NCBI GenBank assembly: GCA_963920665.1
Contig: OY987269.1
Location: forward strand, 11,472,501 to 11,536,500
Reading direction: 5' to 3'
Source of the DNA: Straminergon stramineum
Taxonomy: Eukaryota; Streptophyta; Bryopsida; Hypnales; Calliergonaceae
DNA length: 64,000 nucleotides
The notes beneath the pieces are model-generated. The model worked only from the letters and a program-made list of their open reading frames with translations. It was not told the DNA's origin and made no database searches. Positions 27,810 to 40,099 of this stretch are shown here, piece after piece (position 1 is the stretch's first letter; each line of letters starts with the position of its first letter). Both the position numbers and the translations under genes were made by a program.

Positions 27810-29720
27810 TGCGGAAGCGGAAGGCGAAGGAGAAGGAGAAGACGAATTCGGGATGAGGAAGTCTGCGAGACTGAGAAGATGTTGTGATGAGAGGGAAAAA
27901 AATGAGGCTGTAGGGGAAGGAGAGCTCCAGGCTTTTTGGCTATGGCGTCACCAGCAGCCCTGTGCCACAGACACGGCGACGGCGATCACAGCACGGGGCC
28001 CGACGGAACTCTCCGGTGGCTGGCTCGTCTTGCGTGCCGGGTATATGCCGGATATATGCCGGATAAATGCTCCGTCCGTAACTCCCACGCTATGCTCCGG
28101 CACGGCAGGGCCAACTCGACTCCGCGATAATGAGTCCCAATCAGGGGCTCACTCATTGGGAACGCAGTGAAGGTAACGCTGGCCAACTTATGATTCCTCT
28201 CTAATAAATATCAGATTCTGGAATATTCTGAGAATATATCCTTCTGTAGTACTCCGTAGTATATATACAATCATATATGTGATTGGACGACATTCACTTG
28301 TCAGATTTTAAAACCCTAGAGCACCAAGAGGTTGATCATATTTCAAGGTATAATAGAGTTAATAATGATAAAGTGTATACAATGAGGGACCAAAAGCCAG
28401 AGTTTGAAAAAAACAAAAGACAAAATTCCTTGAAGCACCTAAACTTGGTCTAATGGAGTTGGGTTCTGTGTTTCTTTTGTACTATTCATAGTTGAACCTT
28501 CCTTTGACCCCCCTTCTACAAACTAGGGTTCACTCTATGATTAAACCCTAAAGCAATTCAAAGTTTTTATAGTAGGCGTGAACTACTTCAAAGTACCCAA
28601 ACCTACAACAAGGCTACAATTTTCATTGATATTTATTTGTTAACAAATCTAGCCATAGGATCCTTTAGTTAACTTGTTAGGGGACCCACTCCTAAAATTT
28701 CACAATAAAAAACCTTACCAATTGCAAGATCATAATACTTGGATTTCAAAAAGAAGTATTTTCAACTCTTCCCAAATGGTTAGGTTTCATCTTTCAAACT
28801 CTTTAAATAAAATGTGGAGATTCTACAACTCCTTTTTCTCAATAATGTGTTGAAGAAATAAGTTGGAAATACTTAGAAAAAATTTCATCTTGAATTCATG
28901 CTTGAAGAAAATAGCAAATAGAAGATGATTCAAAATACTAAATTGTTAAGAATTTAGTTGTGGAATTAAATAATTCTAATGTCAATGATGATAACCTTTT
29001 AATAAACAATCTACATCCAAGGATTTTGTTTTTTTCAAAAATATTGAAAGTTGAGTTAAAGAAAGGTCCTCAAAGTTTATTTTAAAGTAGAGATTACATA
29101 ATTGCTTGCAACCTACAACTCCTCATAACTTTCATCTTTCAATCAAAATGGAAAGATTAAAAGTTTTCCACATATATACAAATCTAGGATACCTAGTTCA
29201 AATTTTTATATCTTAAAAAAGTCATTTTTTTAGCTATTTAGGAAACAATGAAAATTATATATCATAGAATAATTTTTTAATCATGTAGTCAAAAGTTATG
29301 AAAATTATTGTGACTGAAAGCTACTCTTTGTTCACATGTTGTGTGAAAATTTCAAAGAAAAAAAATTAAAATTCCATTTGTAGTGAGTTATCAAAAATTG
29401 CTATGTTGCCGAAAAATTGTTCTTTGGTCCTTTAGGGGGTAAATGGCTAATGACTTTGTCCTGAGAACATCCTAATTTGTATATGAGTATGGTTTCCATC
29501 AATTAAAATATTCTATTTATTTATTTTATTTTATTGTCAATTAAAAAAAAGATTCCAACAAATTATAGTATATACTTTTTGGTTACTAAAAGAAATTTAT
29601 ATATTTATGTTGTATTACATGATGATACATAATGGTACATATATAACTTTAAAAGTGACAATCAATTTTCAAATATCTTCCAAAAAAATGCCATCCCAAT
29701 CTGCATCTTTGTTAAACAAA
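27810..29720. other. UGPase upstream region and gene-free spacer
   Basis: 27810-28200 is relatively GC-rich and is the probable UGPase promoter and 5' UTR. Open frames there (for example 27685-28170, plus) are antisense to exon 1 and look spurious. From 28200 to 29720 the DNA is AT-rich with no recognisable gene. The word GGTCCTTTAGGGGG occurs at 29426. Confidence 0.5.
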
Positions 29721-30858
29721 CACTAGAAAAAAATGAGGGGTTCTACGACTACTATTTGCAACTGGTTTTGTAGTTGCAAAAGATGTTTGCAACTAGTTGA
29801 CAATTTAGAGCCTGCAATTGTAGTGGACAAGTTGCACAAGTTGCAAAGCAATTGCAAATTTTTTTTAAGTTGTTTCTCATCCGACAACCTACTTGAAAAT
29901 TCATCAATAAACTCTTTTGACGTGGTTGTTTGTGTGGAAGTTATTTGTGTGTGACTAGTTTGCAATTGATATGCAATTGGTTTGCAACTAACTTACAAGT
30001 GGTTTGCGACTGGCATGCTGCTCGTTTGCCATTGGGGTACGATTGGTTTGCAACTTATTTACAACCTGTTTGTAATTTGTAGATTTGTAGATTTGGAAAT
30101 TATAATCTTAAAGATTTGTAGATTCAGAATTTTAGATCTATTTGTTTTTTAGATTGTCAAATCCAACTTTTTTTTAAACTTTAAATATTTATGAATTTTT
30201 ATAAATTATAGAAATCTACAAAGTATAAAAATCTACAAAGTGTAAAAATATTAGAATTTCATTATAAAAATTCATTACACAAGAATGCCATAACTTACAA
30301 TTGTTCTAGTTTACTTTAATAGTATTTTTGACAATTGATATGGGGCAATTAATAAAAGACTTAATTGTAGTAGCATTTTAGTTGTTTTCTAGTTGCAGTT
30401 TAGTTGGTTCCAAGTTGCATGCTAGTTGTATTCTAGTTAAAGTCTAGTCATTTTTTAGTCAAACTCTAGTCAAATTGTAGTTGCATTGTAATTGTAGTTG
30501 CATTGTAGTTGTAGTTGCATTGTAGTTGTAGTTGTAGTCTAGTTGCATTGGAGTTGCTTTCTAATTGAATTGTTATCAAATTTCGATTATATGCAATTGT
30601 AAATAGACACAGTGGACTCTACAAGATGTACAATTGTCCACATTGACAATTTTGATTAATATTGGATGTAAAATACCTCACATCAAGAACTCTTTTGTTA
30701 CATTTGTGTAACTATAACTGCATTTTGCAACTATTTTGCAACTACAATGTAACTATATCAAAATTGGTGCAAATATCGAGGATTATAGTTGCAAGGTAGT
30801 TGCATAGGACCGTAGTTGCATTTCAATCGATTGTAACAGACACATTTTTCTTCTAGTG
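29721..30858. mobile_element. Non-autonomous CACTA (En/Spm-type) transposon
   Basis: 1,138-bp element starting CACTAGAAAAAAATG and ending CATTTTTCTTCTAGTG, inverted repeats with the CACTA superfamily hallmark. It is flanked by a 3-bp AAA duplication (29718-29720, 30859-30861). Both subterminal regions are packed with short words in either orientation, chiefly GTTGCAA, TAGTTGCA and GTTTGCAACT, as expected for the transposase-binding arrays of CACTA elements; around 30360-30550 they form an irregular tandem array. No transposase frame is present, so movement would need a partner element. Confidence 0.88.
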
Positions 30859-30861
30859 AAA

Positions 30862-31433
30862 GCATTTGCAATACAAATAAAATATATTAACTTAAACTAA
30901 TTACAATACTTGACATACTTTTTGACATTTACGACACTTAACATTTACTATCAATAACACTAAATACAATTTTTTAGTGTTCTAAATTATTAAAGATAGA
31001 CATTATATACAACTCTTAAGACTATAAGGTAGGCATAACCAAATTGAAATCTCTTCTCCATTGTATTCTATCTAAATCCGCCCAACCATTCATCCGTCCA
31101 GCCTTTCATCCGTTCAACATTTCAGCCCTTGAAACGTTGAACATAGAAACGGAATTTGGTCGGGATGAAACTATTCCGGCGTACGATATTCATCCATGCC
31201 AGCATCCGCGTTGAACGAGAAGAAATCTACTCCCATTCACACAGGCTGATCGTACCGAATAGCCAGCGTAACAAAAATTAGGTTTTCCTCTGAGTCTCAG
31301 ACTCGTCCGCGAGGTCGTTCGTAGAAAATTCTGAGTTCGACGAGGTCGCTCGCGATTTTGCCTCAGGACTTCACAAAATTCCCAAGCAGGTGCACCAAAA
31401 AGCCGTTTTGAATTTCTTCTCCGGGTAGTCACC
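30862..31433. other. KRI1 upstream region
   Basis: AT-rich up to about 31030, then GC content rises towards the KRI1 start, with the probable promoter and 5' UTR in 31080-31433. I identify no TATA box with confidence. Confidence 0.4.
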
Positions 31434-34034
31434 ATGCCACGGTACGTTGATTCTCTTATTCCTTTTGTAGGGTTTAAGGGTTTTAGGGTTCAAGGTTTCT
31501 CGTTCAATTTTTTGCTTTCAGAACTTCGATGGCGTCATGATTCTTGCTGAAGTTTTGCAAATTCTCGTACTCCATGTTTCGTTTCGTTAGCTTTTAAAAG
31601 GTTTAGGGTTCGAGGTTTTTAATACGAATTTTTGTGCTCTGCATTGCGATGGCGTTACGTTTCAGAAAGTCGGCTGCACAGAAACGGAAGAATGATTTAC
31701 TGGACGAGGAGGATGAGGTGGACGTCAATGCCGAGTGGACCGTGAACGAGAATTACGCGAAGAGGTTCACACATAACAAGCAACGCGAGGATTTGCATCG
31801 GTTGCAGGAGTTGAAGAAGAAAGGAATGGCTGGATCGGATTCCGACGACTCGGAGTCGGAGGATGAAGACGAAGATGGGAAGCTGCCTGCGAAGACTGAC
31901 TTCCAGATTTTTGAGACACTGGCGATGATCAAGAAGAAGGACCCGACGATCTACAAACCTGAGGCGAAGTTTTACGATGACGAAGAAGATGAGGAGGAGA
32001 AAGAGGAAAATACGGTTGATGCCAAGAAGAAGAAGCCGTTATATTTGAAGGATGTCCAGGCTCGTCATTTACTCGATGGAGATGACGACGAGGAGGAGGA
32101 GTTTCCGAAGAAGAAACAGCCGAAGGTGATGACATACGCTGACGAGCAGGAGGAGCTCAAGCATAGTTTTCTGCGCAGCGTGGAGGAGGCTGACGACTCT
32201 GATGGTGCGTGTGTTTCTCCGCTTCTTCTTCTCTCCATTCTCATTCATGCGGAGCACAATTGTCATTTCTCTGATAATCCTCTGAGATATAAGGTTTCTA
32301 TGATATCCGAATAACACCTTCACCTGATGGCCTAGTACCCGATGAAGAGCTGATTTTTCAGAACCTGTTCGACGTTGCATTCTCATTAATTCAGAGCACA
32401 ATTCTCACTTTTATGGTAGTCCTCCTTAGGTTTAGGATTGCAGTGATTTTGTAGTCAGACCTTCAGCTGGCATCCTGTTGGCCTAGAGCTTGAAAAGGAG
32501 CTGAGTTTTCTGAACCTATTCTTTTCTCGCATTCTGGAGACGAGTGGCATTCTCTTCTTTGAGGTTAGGGTTAGGGTGATTCTATAGTCAGACCTTCAGT
32601 TGGCATCCAAATGGCCTAGTATTTGAAAAGGAGCTGATTTCTCTGAGCTTGTGCCTATCAGATGATCTTCTAAGAGTGAGGCATAGGACAAACGAGGAGC
32701 TTGCGAAAGATGAAGAAGAGACAGCCGAGGCAGTGCAGGAAGCTGAACGGCGAAAGAAGGACCAGGACATTTCGAAGAAGCTCGAGGATTACTTCGGGAA
32801 GAAAGACGACGACCTCGATGCAAACGAGAAGTTTCTGAAGGAGTTTTTTTTAAACGAAGGATGGATAGACAAAGAACGAAATCGTTTACCTTCGTACCGC
32901 GACATCGTTGGCGAAGTCAGTGAAGACGAAGCGCACCTGGAGGACCAAGACAAGTATGAAGCGGAGTATAATTTCAGGTTCCAGGAGAATGCGGGTGCGC
33001 AAGTGATGGGCAACCCTAGGGTTGTCGATGGCATTGTCAGGAAGAAAGGAGAGGTGCGCAAGACACAACGACAGAAGAAGGCCGAGCGCTTAGCCGAAGA
33101 GAAGAAAGCCCGAGAAGAAGACCTCAAGCGACTGAAGAATTTGAAAAAGAAGGAGATTGTTGAGAAGCTGGAAAAAATCAAGACTGTCGCAGGTGCTTCT
33201 GCTGGGTTAGCTTCCCTTGTTGAAGACGACCTTGAGGAAGACTTTGACCCATTGGAATATGATCGCAAGATGCAGGAAGCTTTTGGTGAGTCGTATTACC
33301 AGGAAGAAGATGCAGAGATTGGAAATGAAGTGGACGACGAGGAGGGTATCATCGAGAAACCGAATTTTGACGAAGAAGATGAAGAGCTGGGTTTGCCCAA
33401 AGACTGGGACAAGAAGGCTGGTGGCTTTGCTGCTGCACATAAAACTCAAAAGGTGTCGTTTAAAGATAAGATTGCAGTTGATAAGAACTTAGAAGAATAT
33501 TATAAGCTGGACTATGAGGATATGATAGGCGATTTGCCCACCAGGTTCAAGTACCGGGGTGTGAAACCAAACACATTTGGACTCGACGTTGCGGATATTC
33601 TAACAGCTGATGACAAGGAGCTCAATCAGCATGTGTCTATTAAGAAGTTGGCTCCTTATCGTGGGGAGGAGTGGGAGGCTCCGAAGTATTCAGTGTTGAG
33701 CCAGAAGGCGAGAAAGAAACAAGCACTGCAGGATGGACCAAGCCGAGCACCAAGGAAATTTTCCAAGGGAAAACGTGACGAGAAGAAAAAGGAAGGGAAG
33801 AATAAGGATAAAGCTCCTGCAGGTGAGACTAATGTGAAGGAGGAGATAAACGAGGTTCAAAATGTTGACAGCCTAGAAGCTGAGGGGGAGAAGAAGAGCA
33901 AGAAGAGGAAGAGAAAGATGAAGAAAAAAGAAGGCCCTCTTTCATCTTTGACTCCCTCGAGGGTAGAAGCCTATGGAGCATTGCCCACCCCTGAGAAGAA
34001 GAAGAAGAAAAAGAAGAAAAGCGTGGCAGGGTGA
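31434..34034 (+). CDS. KRI1: KRI1-like ribosome biogenesis protein
   Basis: Nucleolar factor for small-subunit (40S) pre-rRNA processing, known in yeast to work with Krr1. The preferred model has exons 31434-31441, 31666-32204 and 32662-34034: 1,920 nt, 639 residues, N-terminus MPRKSAAQKRK. If the first intron is not used, translation would start at 31649 with MALRFRKSAAQ and give 642 residues. Visible features: an N-terminal block ENYAKRFTHNKQREDLHRLQ, several Asp/Glu-rich runs and Lys-rich coiled-coil segments, the Kri1 signature FDPLEYDRKMQEAFGESYY, the C-terminal Kri1 domain (about residues 455-525) with DLPTRFKYRGVKPNTFGLD, and a lysine-rich tail like a nucleolar signal. Telo-box-like TAGGGTTT words (31469 on) in the presumed leader intron fit co-regulation with ribosomal genes. 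Confidence 0.93.
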
Positions 34035-34923
34035 ATCATTTTAATTTCACTATTTGTATAACAGTTAGGGAGCAGTTCATCTGGGGTCATTTTAAACCTC
34101 CAAATTTCTTTCTATGATTAGTAGCAGAAGGCGAATCAACGTCTGCAGGCAAGAGAACTAGTTGTGATAAAATGAGAGAATTCAGTAGTCTTGTGCTAAC
34201 GTAGAGGCAAAAACAAAAACTTGTCGTTCAGGGTGAGCTTTGTTTCGTGACTTACCTATAACAAAATTTTTGAAATTTGTCAGCCGTTGTGAAGGTTTGC
34301 TTGATGTCATATTCAATACTTTTGTCCAGATTGTAAACTAAATCTCCTGTAATTTGAACTCTACTCGTTGAAGTCTTTGTTTACGACTGCCCTAAAATTC
34401 TTGACAATGTACATTCAGCTGAATGTTAAAGAGGCGTAGTTGTTGTAGACTTCACATTTGAATGAACTTCCATAACAGATGACTTCCAAGAAAAAAAATA
34501 TAGAATGGAACTTCCAAAATAGTCGGTTGCTGCATCCTATATATTTTTTTAAATGGAAGAGAGGGCTAATTTCTGTTTTTTGTTATGTAGAAAGCAAGTT
34601 AATTTTTACGTGGCTTGTGAAAAGCATTGTCGAAAGCTGCCTTGGTCTGTATTGTGAAACTTCAAACCCTAGCTGTGCTTTGATCATTTGTAGACATGGA
34701 TGACATCGTTGAGAATTTTATGTTACAATCTACCAAGCTATCTCTGACCTTTCAACTATCATGGCGCTTCGCCTTCTTCGACTTTGGCAAAAGGAAGACA
34801 ATCTGCAACGGAATGATTTTCATGGGGTGCTTCCTTGGAAACATTTTTGTGGTGCTTTGTACTAATAATCCTTTTCTTTATATTTTGTTCACACGTAGTA
34901 AGTGAGAAAATCTGATTATGAGC

Positions 34924-35110
34924 GAGTGAGCCATTGTTGTCCTATGTTGTCTCACCCTCAAAATCATAATGACATGATCCAAGATAGAAGAAATAGCATT
35001 GAATCTTATTCTTGGCAAATGAGCAATTGAGTCATTGTTATCCTATGTTGCCTCACCCTCAAAATCATAACAAGCATGATCCAAGATAGATCAAATAGCA
35101 TTGAAATTGT
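34924..35110 (+). repeat. Two tandem units of 101 bp
   Basis: GAGCCATTGTTGTCCTATGT at 34928 recurs as GAGTCATTGTTATCCTATGT at 35029. CTCACCCTCAAAATCATAA, ATGATCCAAGATAGA and AAATAGCATTGAA follow in both copies. Roughly 90 percent identical. Confidence 0.85.
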
Positions 35111-36438
35111 CAAGTGTTGTACATTTCTTATGACCCTTGCGAGTCTTTCAACCCTTGCAATTCTTTTATCATAAAGTATTGATAGCTTCCAGAGATGTAG
35201 CCTCAATACTTGATCGAAAAGATCAAAGAGAATTTCCCCCATGCTAGATGCCATAACTTTGAAAATTCTCTATTTGGAGTACTTCCCTTGAATTCTTAAC
35301 ATAGGATTCCTAAAAGACAAAGCTTTTAGTCATCTTCCTTGAATGTGGTTTTGGTTATTGGCACTTACTTGTCCAAATTTAGTCATGATCTGATGAAGAT
35401 CCACCTGTGCCATTATCAATGTCGCTTGCAATCTTCACAAATAGAAGCAAAAGGAAAAATAGAGCACATGTTGTAGGAGATGGTGGAGAAATATCACCCG
35501 GTTCATCATCGGCCATCTTAATTTTGCTACCCAATTTGCTTCTCATAGCAATTTTCATTCTTTTCTCAAATGAGTATAGAATGATTTGTATAGCAACATC
35601 TTGAAAAGTCAAATAGTTTTTTATCCTCTCCTTTTATTCATGATTTAAAATAGTGGACCCTTTTTACCTAAAGTTCTCTTCAATCACAAATATACACAAT
35701 TACATAGATTTATCATTTGTCTTCCAAAATATTTCCAAGGGTAATCACTATTTTGCTTCCAAAACAACTTCGATGAATTGAAATCATATTTAAGCAAATA
35801 ATTGAATCACCCACAACCCAAAGAGGATGAAATTTTTGGAATTTACCAAATTTTGCCCAACTTTAGCAATCTCACTCTTGAACCGGTACAAACTAAATGG
35901 AAATGCCTCTTCTTGTGCTTTGAAAAACTTGACATTCTCAAGAATTGCTCACAACCTCCAAATGACAACTCATCAATACTTTGTAGGGAATTCTCAAACC
36001 CTCTATGATTGAAACTTTCATTTCACTACGAAAATCACTAACTAAAGGTGTTGTCATGCTTTTTTAATTGATAGAAATTCACTCTTCACCTATTATTAAT
36101 CTCTTTCATTAAATCAATTAGTCCCTATGGAACTTGATTAATGCCAAAAAAAAATGTGAAGAGAGGCATCAAACACGATAGCACATGGAAGTGAGTCAAG
36201 TGTCTCTTCATAACTCCTTTCAAAACCATGCAACAATTTTTAGTTTAGGGTTTAGGTCAATTCATTGGAGACCAATTTATTCAATAATATGACTTACACA
36301 AAGTGGTTTTCATTCTTAGCAACATGTTACATGTGATGATATCATTGGTTTCCTATTGGTTGAATTTATTTGCCTTTGGATTGAGTGATATGAATTTTTT
36401 TTGGTTACATTGGTATTACAAAGAATGGCATAGGCTCT

Positions 36439-36555
36439 CACTAGTAGAAACACAGTCCATGTAGACTCAACTTTAATTCATCATAAAGTAATGAATTAGA
36501 CCAAGTGCTTGTGAATCTAAGAGCTTAGTCTACATGGACCATATTTCTACAAGTG
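36439..36555. mobile_element. Short CACTA-type MITE
   Basis: 117 bp, starting CACTAGTAGAAACACAGTCC; the other end, read inward on the minus strand, starts CACTTGTAGAAATATGGTCC. The inverted repeats extend through ATGTAGACT. Flanked by TCT on both sides (36436-36438, 36556-36558), the 3-bp duplication expected of the superfamily. Confidence 0.87.
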
Positions 36556-37679
36556 TCTAGAGTTACAATGATCATTCTCTAGCATGCACATTTAGGCCTT
36601 GTAAGAAGTGTGTAAAAAAATTTAACCAAGTTTCAAACGATAATTTCATTTATTATATAATAATCAATTTGTAACATTCTTGATAGAAAGAACTCATTGG
36701 TTTTTGAACATTAAAAGCACTAAAGAACGTCAAGTCAAGGAATCTTCTCTACCTAATACTTTAACCTTTAAAGGACATTTTTAACCCCTCAAGCATTCTT
36801 GCATTGGAATAATCAAAATTGTCCATGCATTAGTCAATGGTTCCTTCATAGGATAAACTTGTTTTGATTGTATTTGTGCAAGGATCACATATGTTGCCTT
36901 GGTGTAGTACATTTAAAATTTTATAATTTGTAGAACGGAGATTGTTTAATCCAAAAGTTGGATTATGTTAAGCCTAGAGACACTACTTGTGTAGAGAGAA
37001 TAGCAATGAATAGTATATGAGCAAAAACTCCCTTTATTCCCTTGCCTTACTAGTCTAATTGCTCTCATTTATTTAGTTGCTAACCTACTCAATTACTCAT
37101 GGCCATATCCTAAAATTTCATGCAAGATCATCTAGGTTGCCCTACTAAGAACAAACTTGTCTTTTTGAAGGGTTAAACCCAAATCGAGGCTAAATGGATG
37201 AGAAAAATAAAATTTATGTACATCCATTTAGTGTGGCTTCAATCCCTATGCAACATCATATGACAATAAATAATTCAATTAATGCATCTTATAGTGATAA
37301 CACTCACTCGCACTAATTTGGAAATTATGCATTAATTTGCAAGGTGCATTAATTAAGATGCTCGTAGTAATGTAGATGAAAATGAATCTATTGAGCTCTA
37401 TATTTTTTCATACCATCTCACATAATGTGATTGTCATCCAATTTTGATCTTATTTTATCTACATTTTTTTTAGTTTTATGTAAATTCATCCAAACATTTA
37501 CAATCAAATTACAATCAAATTAGACCACATTCATGAAAATTCATGAAAATTAGAATGAAGGGTCTTGCACGTTCTATTCAAACTCTTGCTTTATTTGAAT
37601 TAGTTGGTGGAAATTCCAATTGTTTTTTTGTTCATTTGTCCAAAATTACTTGACCCCTTTAGTAATACAATGATTATGA

Positions 37680-38130
37680 AATGTAGAAGTAAAGCTTCAA
37701 GGAACCTTCTATCTTGATAAGATTCTAGTTTATCACTAGAACAAACAAGCATGTATGTATGACTACACATTGTACTTTGATTGATTGATGATCATCCATA
37801 TAATGAATTATAGAAAGAAAGGCTTGAAGGACCCTTCCATCTTGATAAGATTTCAGTTCATTACTAGAACAAGAAAACATGTATATATCACTAGGCATTG
37901 TATTTTATTTGATTGTTGATCATCCATAGAACAAATTGTAGAAAGGAAGGCTTGAGGAATCTTCCATCTTGTTAAGATTCCAATTTACCATTGAGCAAAC
38001 AAGCATGTTTGTATGACTAGGCATTGTACCTTGATTGATTGATGATCATCTATAGAATGGATTGTAGAAAAGAAGGATTGAAAGAACCTTCCATCTTGAT
38101 GAGATTTTAGTTTAAACTTGAACAAACATC
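37680..38130 (+). repeat. Four tandem units of about 127 bp
   Basis: Units begin with GCTTCAAGG, GCTTGAAGG, GCTTGAGGA and GATTGAAAG at 37693, 37822, 37950 and 38075. Each then carries an ACCTTC...ATCTTGATAAGATT block, and the first three continue with an ACAAACAAGCATGT-like word and TGATTGATGATCATCCATA. The fourth unit is partial. Non-coding as far as can be seen. Confidence 0.85.
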
Positions 38131-39579
38131 AACTTAACTATAAGACAAAAATTGGGTGTAAAAAGAGACTTACTTTTAGAGGGTTGTCTCTTTTCAATAA
38201 TTGAAGGTTGATATATTTACTTAAGCTTGATGGTTTATGCCTTGTTGTTTTGTTTCCACTATTGTAATTAAGTTAATGATCTTCTACATCAAATTACTGT
38301 TTATTTGAGGAAATTGTTATTTTTTAGAATTTTACTTTGTATATGGACAAGTTCTACATCTCTCTATATATATTCAAGAGTGAAAAATAAATTAAAATCT
38401 CACCTCTTGTGGAAGGCTCATAGCACTACCATCTACACAACTCCTAGCATGAGGTAGACACACCCATTTCTAAGTACCTACCCAAGACTGTGCCCTTAAA
38501 AAATCTTTAAAAAAAAAATACTCAATTCAAGATGTTCAACCCTCTGTACATAATAAATAGGGGGCGTGGTTTTAGAAATTTACGAAGTTAGACTTTGAAT
38601 TGAATCATAATTAATTTACATGATATCCAAAAGTGTATGACAAAATATATTGAAATCTTTTTTGAATTTCCAATAAATCCAAATCAATTTATAATAATTT
38701 AATAATGGAAAATATTCTAATTGTTTGAAGTATCTATGTATAAGCCCTTTTGCTATACACTTCAATATTAGCCCCTAAGAATCTATGGGAAGAAGGCCTT
38801 TGTAGATTTTAAGATATTTTTTGGTAAATTAAATTATGGCCTAAGAACAATCTAGACATCAAATCTTCATTTTTATAAGTTTTCCTTTTTCCATCTCTAT
38901 ATAAACTTGTTTAGAAATTTGTGCAATAATCATAAAGCATTGAGGGCCCTTGCTAGTTACATTGTTGTAGAATGACCAAAAAAATTATTTTTTCAATATA
39001 TTTGGATGTACTTCATTCATTTCTTGTAGTTTGGACAGTAAGCTCTTGAAAACACTAATAATCCATGTAGTAGACGCTAGCTCTATTGGGAGCTAAACAA
39101 CCCCAAACAAAAGCTTCTACACTTCAACATTACAATTTATGCACAAACGCTCCGCAAACCCTCATTTAGATCTTCAATAGGTGCTATTAAGGTATGAGGT
39201 TCATAAAACAATTGTGATCTAAAAACATTCTCTAATACATATATACATTTTATTATCTTCAATGTATGGATTACATTTGTCAATGTAAGTACCAAAAGTG
39301 AACCTATAGGGGTGGCACTAGTAGAATTGTAGTCTTGGTAGCAAGGCTTTTTTTGGCAAAATTTCACTAGATCTCTTAGAATTTGACCTCTCTAGCTTAG
39401 TCCCTCTAAGAACTAGATGGGTAGTGAGGCTAGCAAGGGGGACATTGGTCCAAAAAAAAGCCCTAGTTAGGACATCAAGGAATAGTGTCAAAAGAGTGCC
39501 TACATGGGCCTTGGACATTATGCTTAGGTATTATTCTTTGGTGCGTGAAGACCACCTTTTCTACTAGAGTGGATGCTTT

Positions 39580-39690
39580 TAATAACTTCTATGGTTCCAA
39601 TTGCAAATTTAGTAACTAAAAGTTCCAAAACAATATGAAACAACTTGGATTAAATACCAATTCCACATGCTAGAATTGACCAAACTTTGA
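39580..39690 (-). repeat. Dispersed repeat family A, copy 2 (diverged)
   Basis: The minus strand reads TGGAATTGGTATTTAATCCA, AGTTGTTTCATATTGTTTTG and GAACTTTTAGTTACTAAATT, in the same order as family A copies at 46.0 and 54.4 kb. Confidence 0.5.
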
Positions 39691-40099
39691 AGAAGAGATA
39701 GTTTTTTTTCCAAAACTCCAAATGGAAGTGAGCAATATTTGCAAGGGGGGAATCAAAATAGATTGCCAACATGATCATATGAAGCACTAGAAAAGTGAGG
39801 CGGGCAAGTTTCCCACTTTAAAAAACTTATATTAAGATCAAACTTGAACATTCATGTTGATTTGAGTTTAACAACAAGTCAAAGCTACACCTAAGATGTA
39901 ATTTCTCCCTATATATATGGAAATGTAAACATCATGGAAATTAGCCAAAGCAATTCTAAATACAATAAACTTGAAATTTGATTTCCAATTCCAACTCCAC
40001 ATGGAAGTCCGCCTTAAGTTCTTTTTACCATAAACATTACCTTGAAAATTTCCCGGAATATTAACTGAAGACGGAGTTATGAACTAATCCATCCGAGGA

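Larger units (their letters stand above)
34035..40090. other. Gene-free region with tandem repeats and a MITE
   Basis: The first 400 bp are likely KRI1 3' UTR and flank. Beyond that no gene is recognised; the open frames at 35006-35254 and 35379-35612 (minus) have no family I can name. Named repeats are listed separately. Confidence 0.5.

Noticed and set aside
35006..35612. Two minus-strand frames (82 and 77 residues) that look mildly protein-like
   Set aside because: They overlap the 101-bp tandem repeat or unclassified DNA. No recognisable transposon domain, and no splice-consistent continuation was found.
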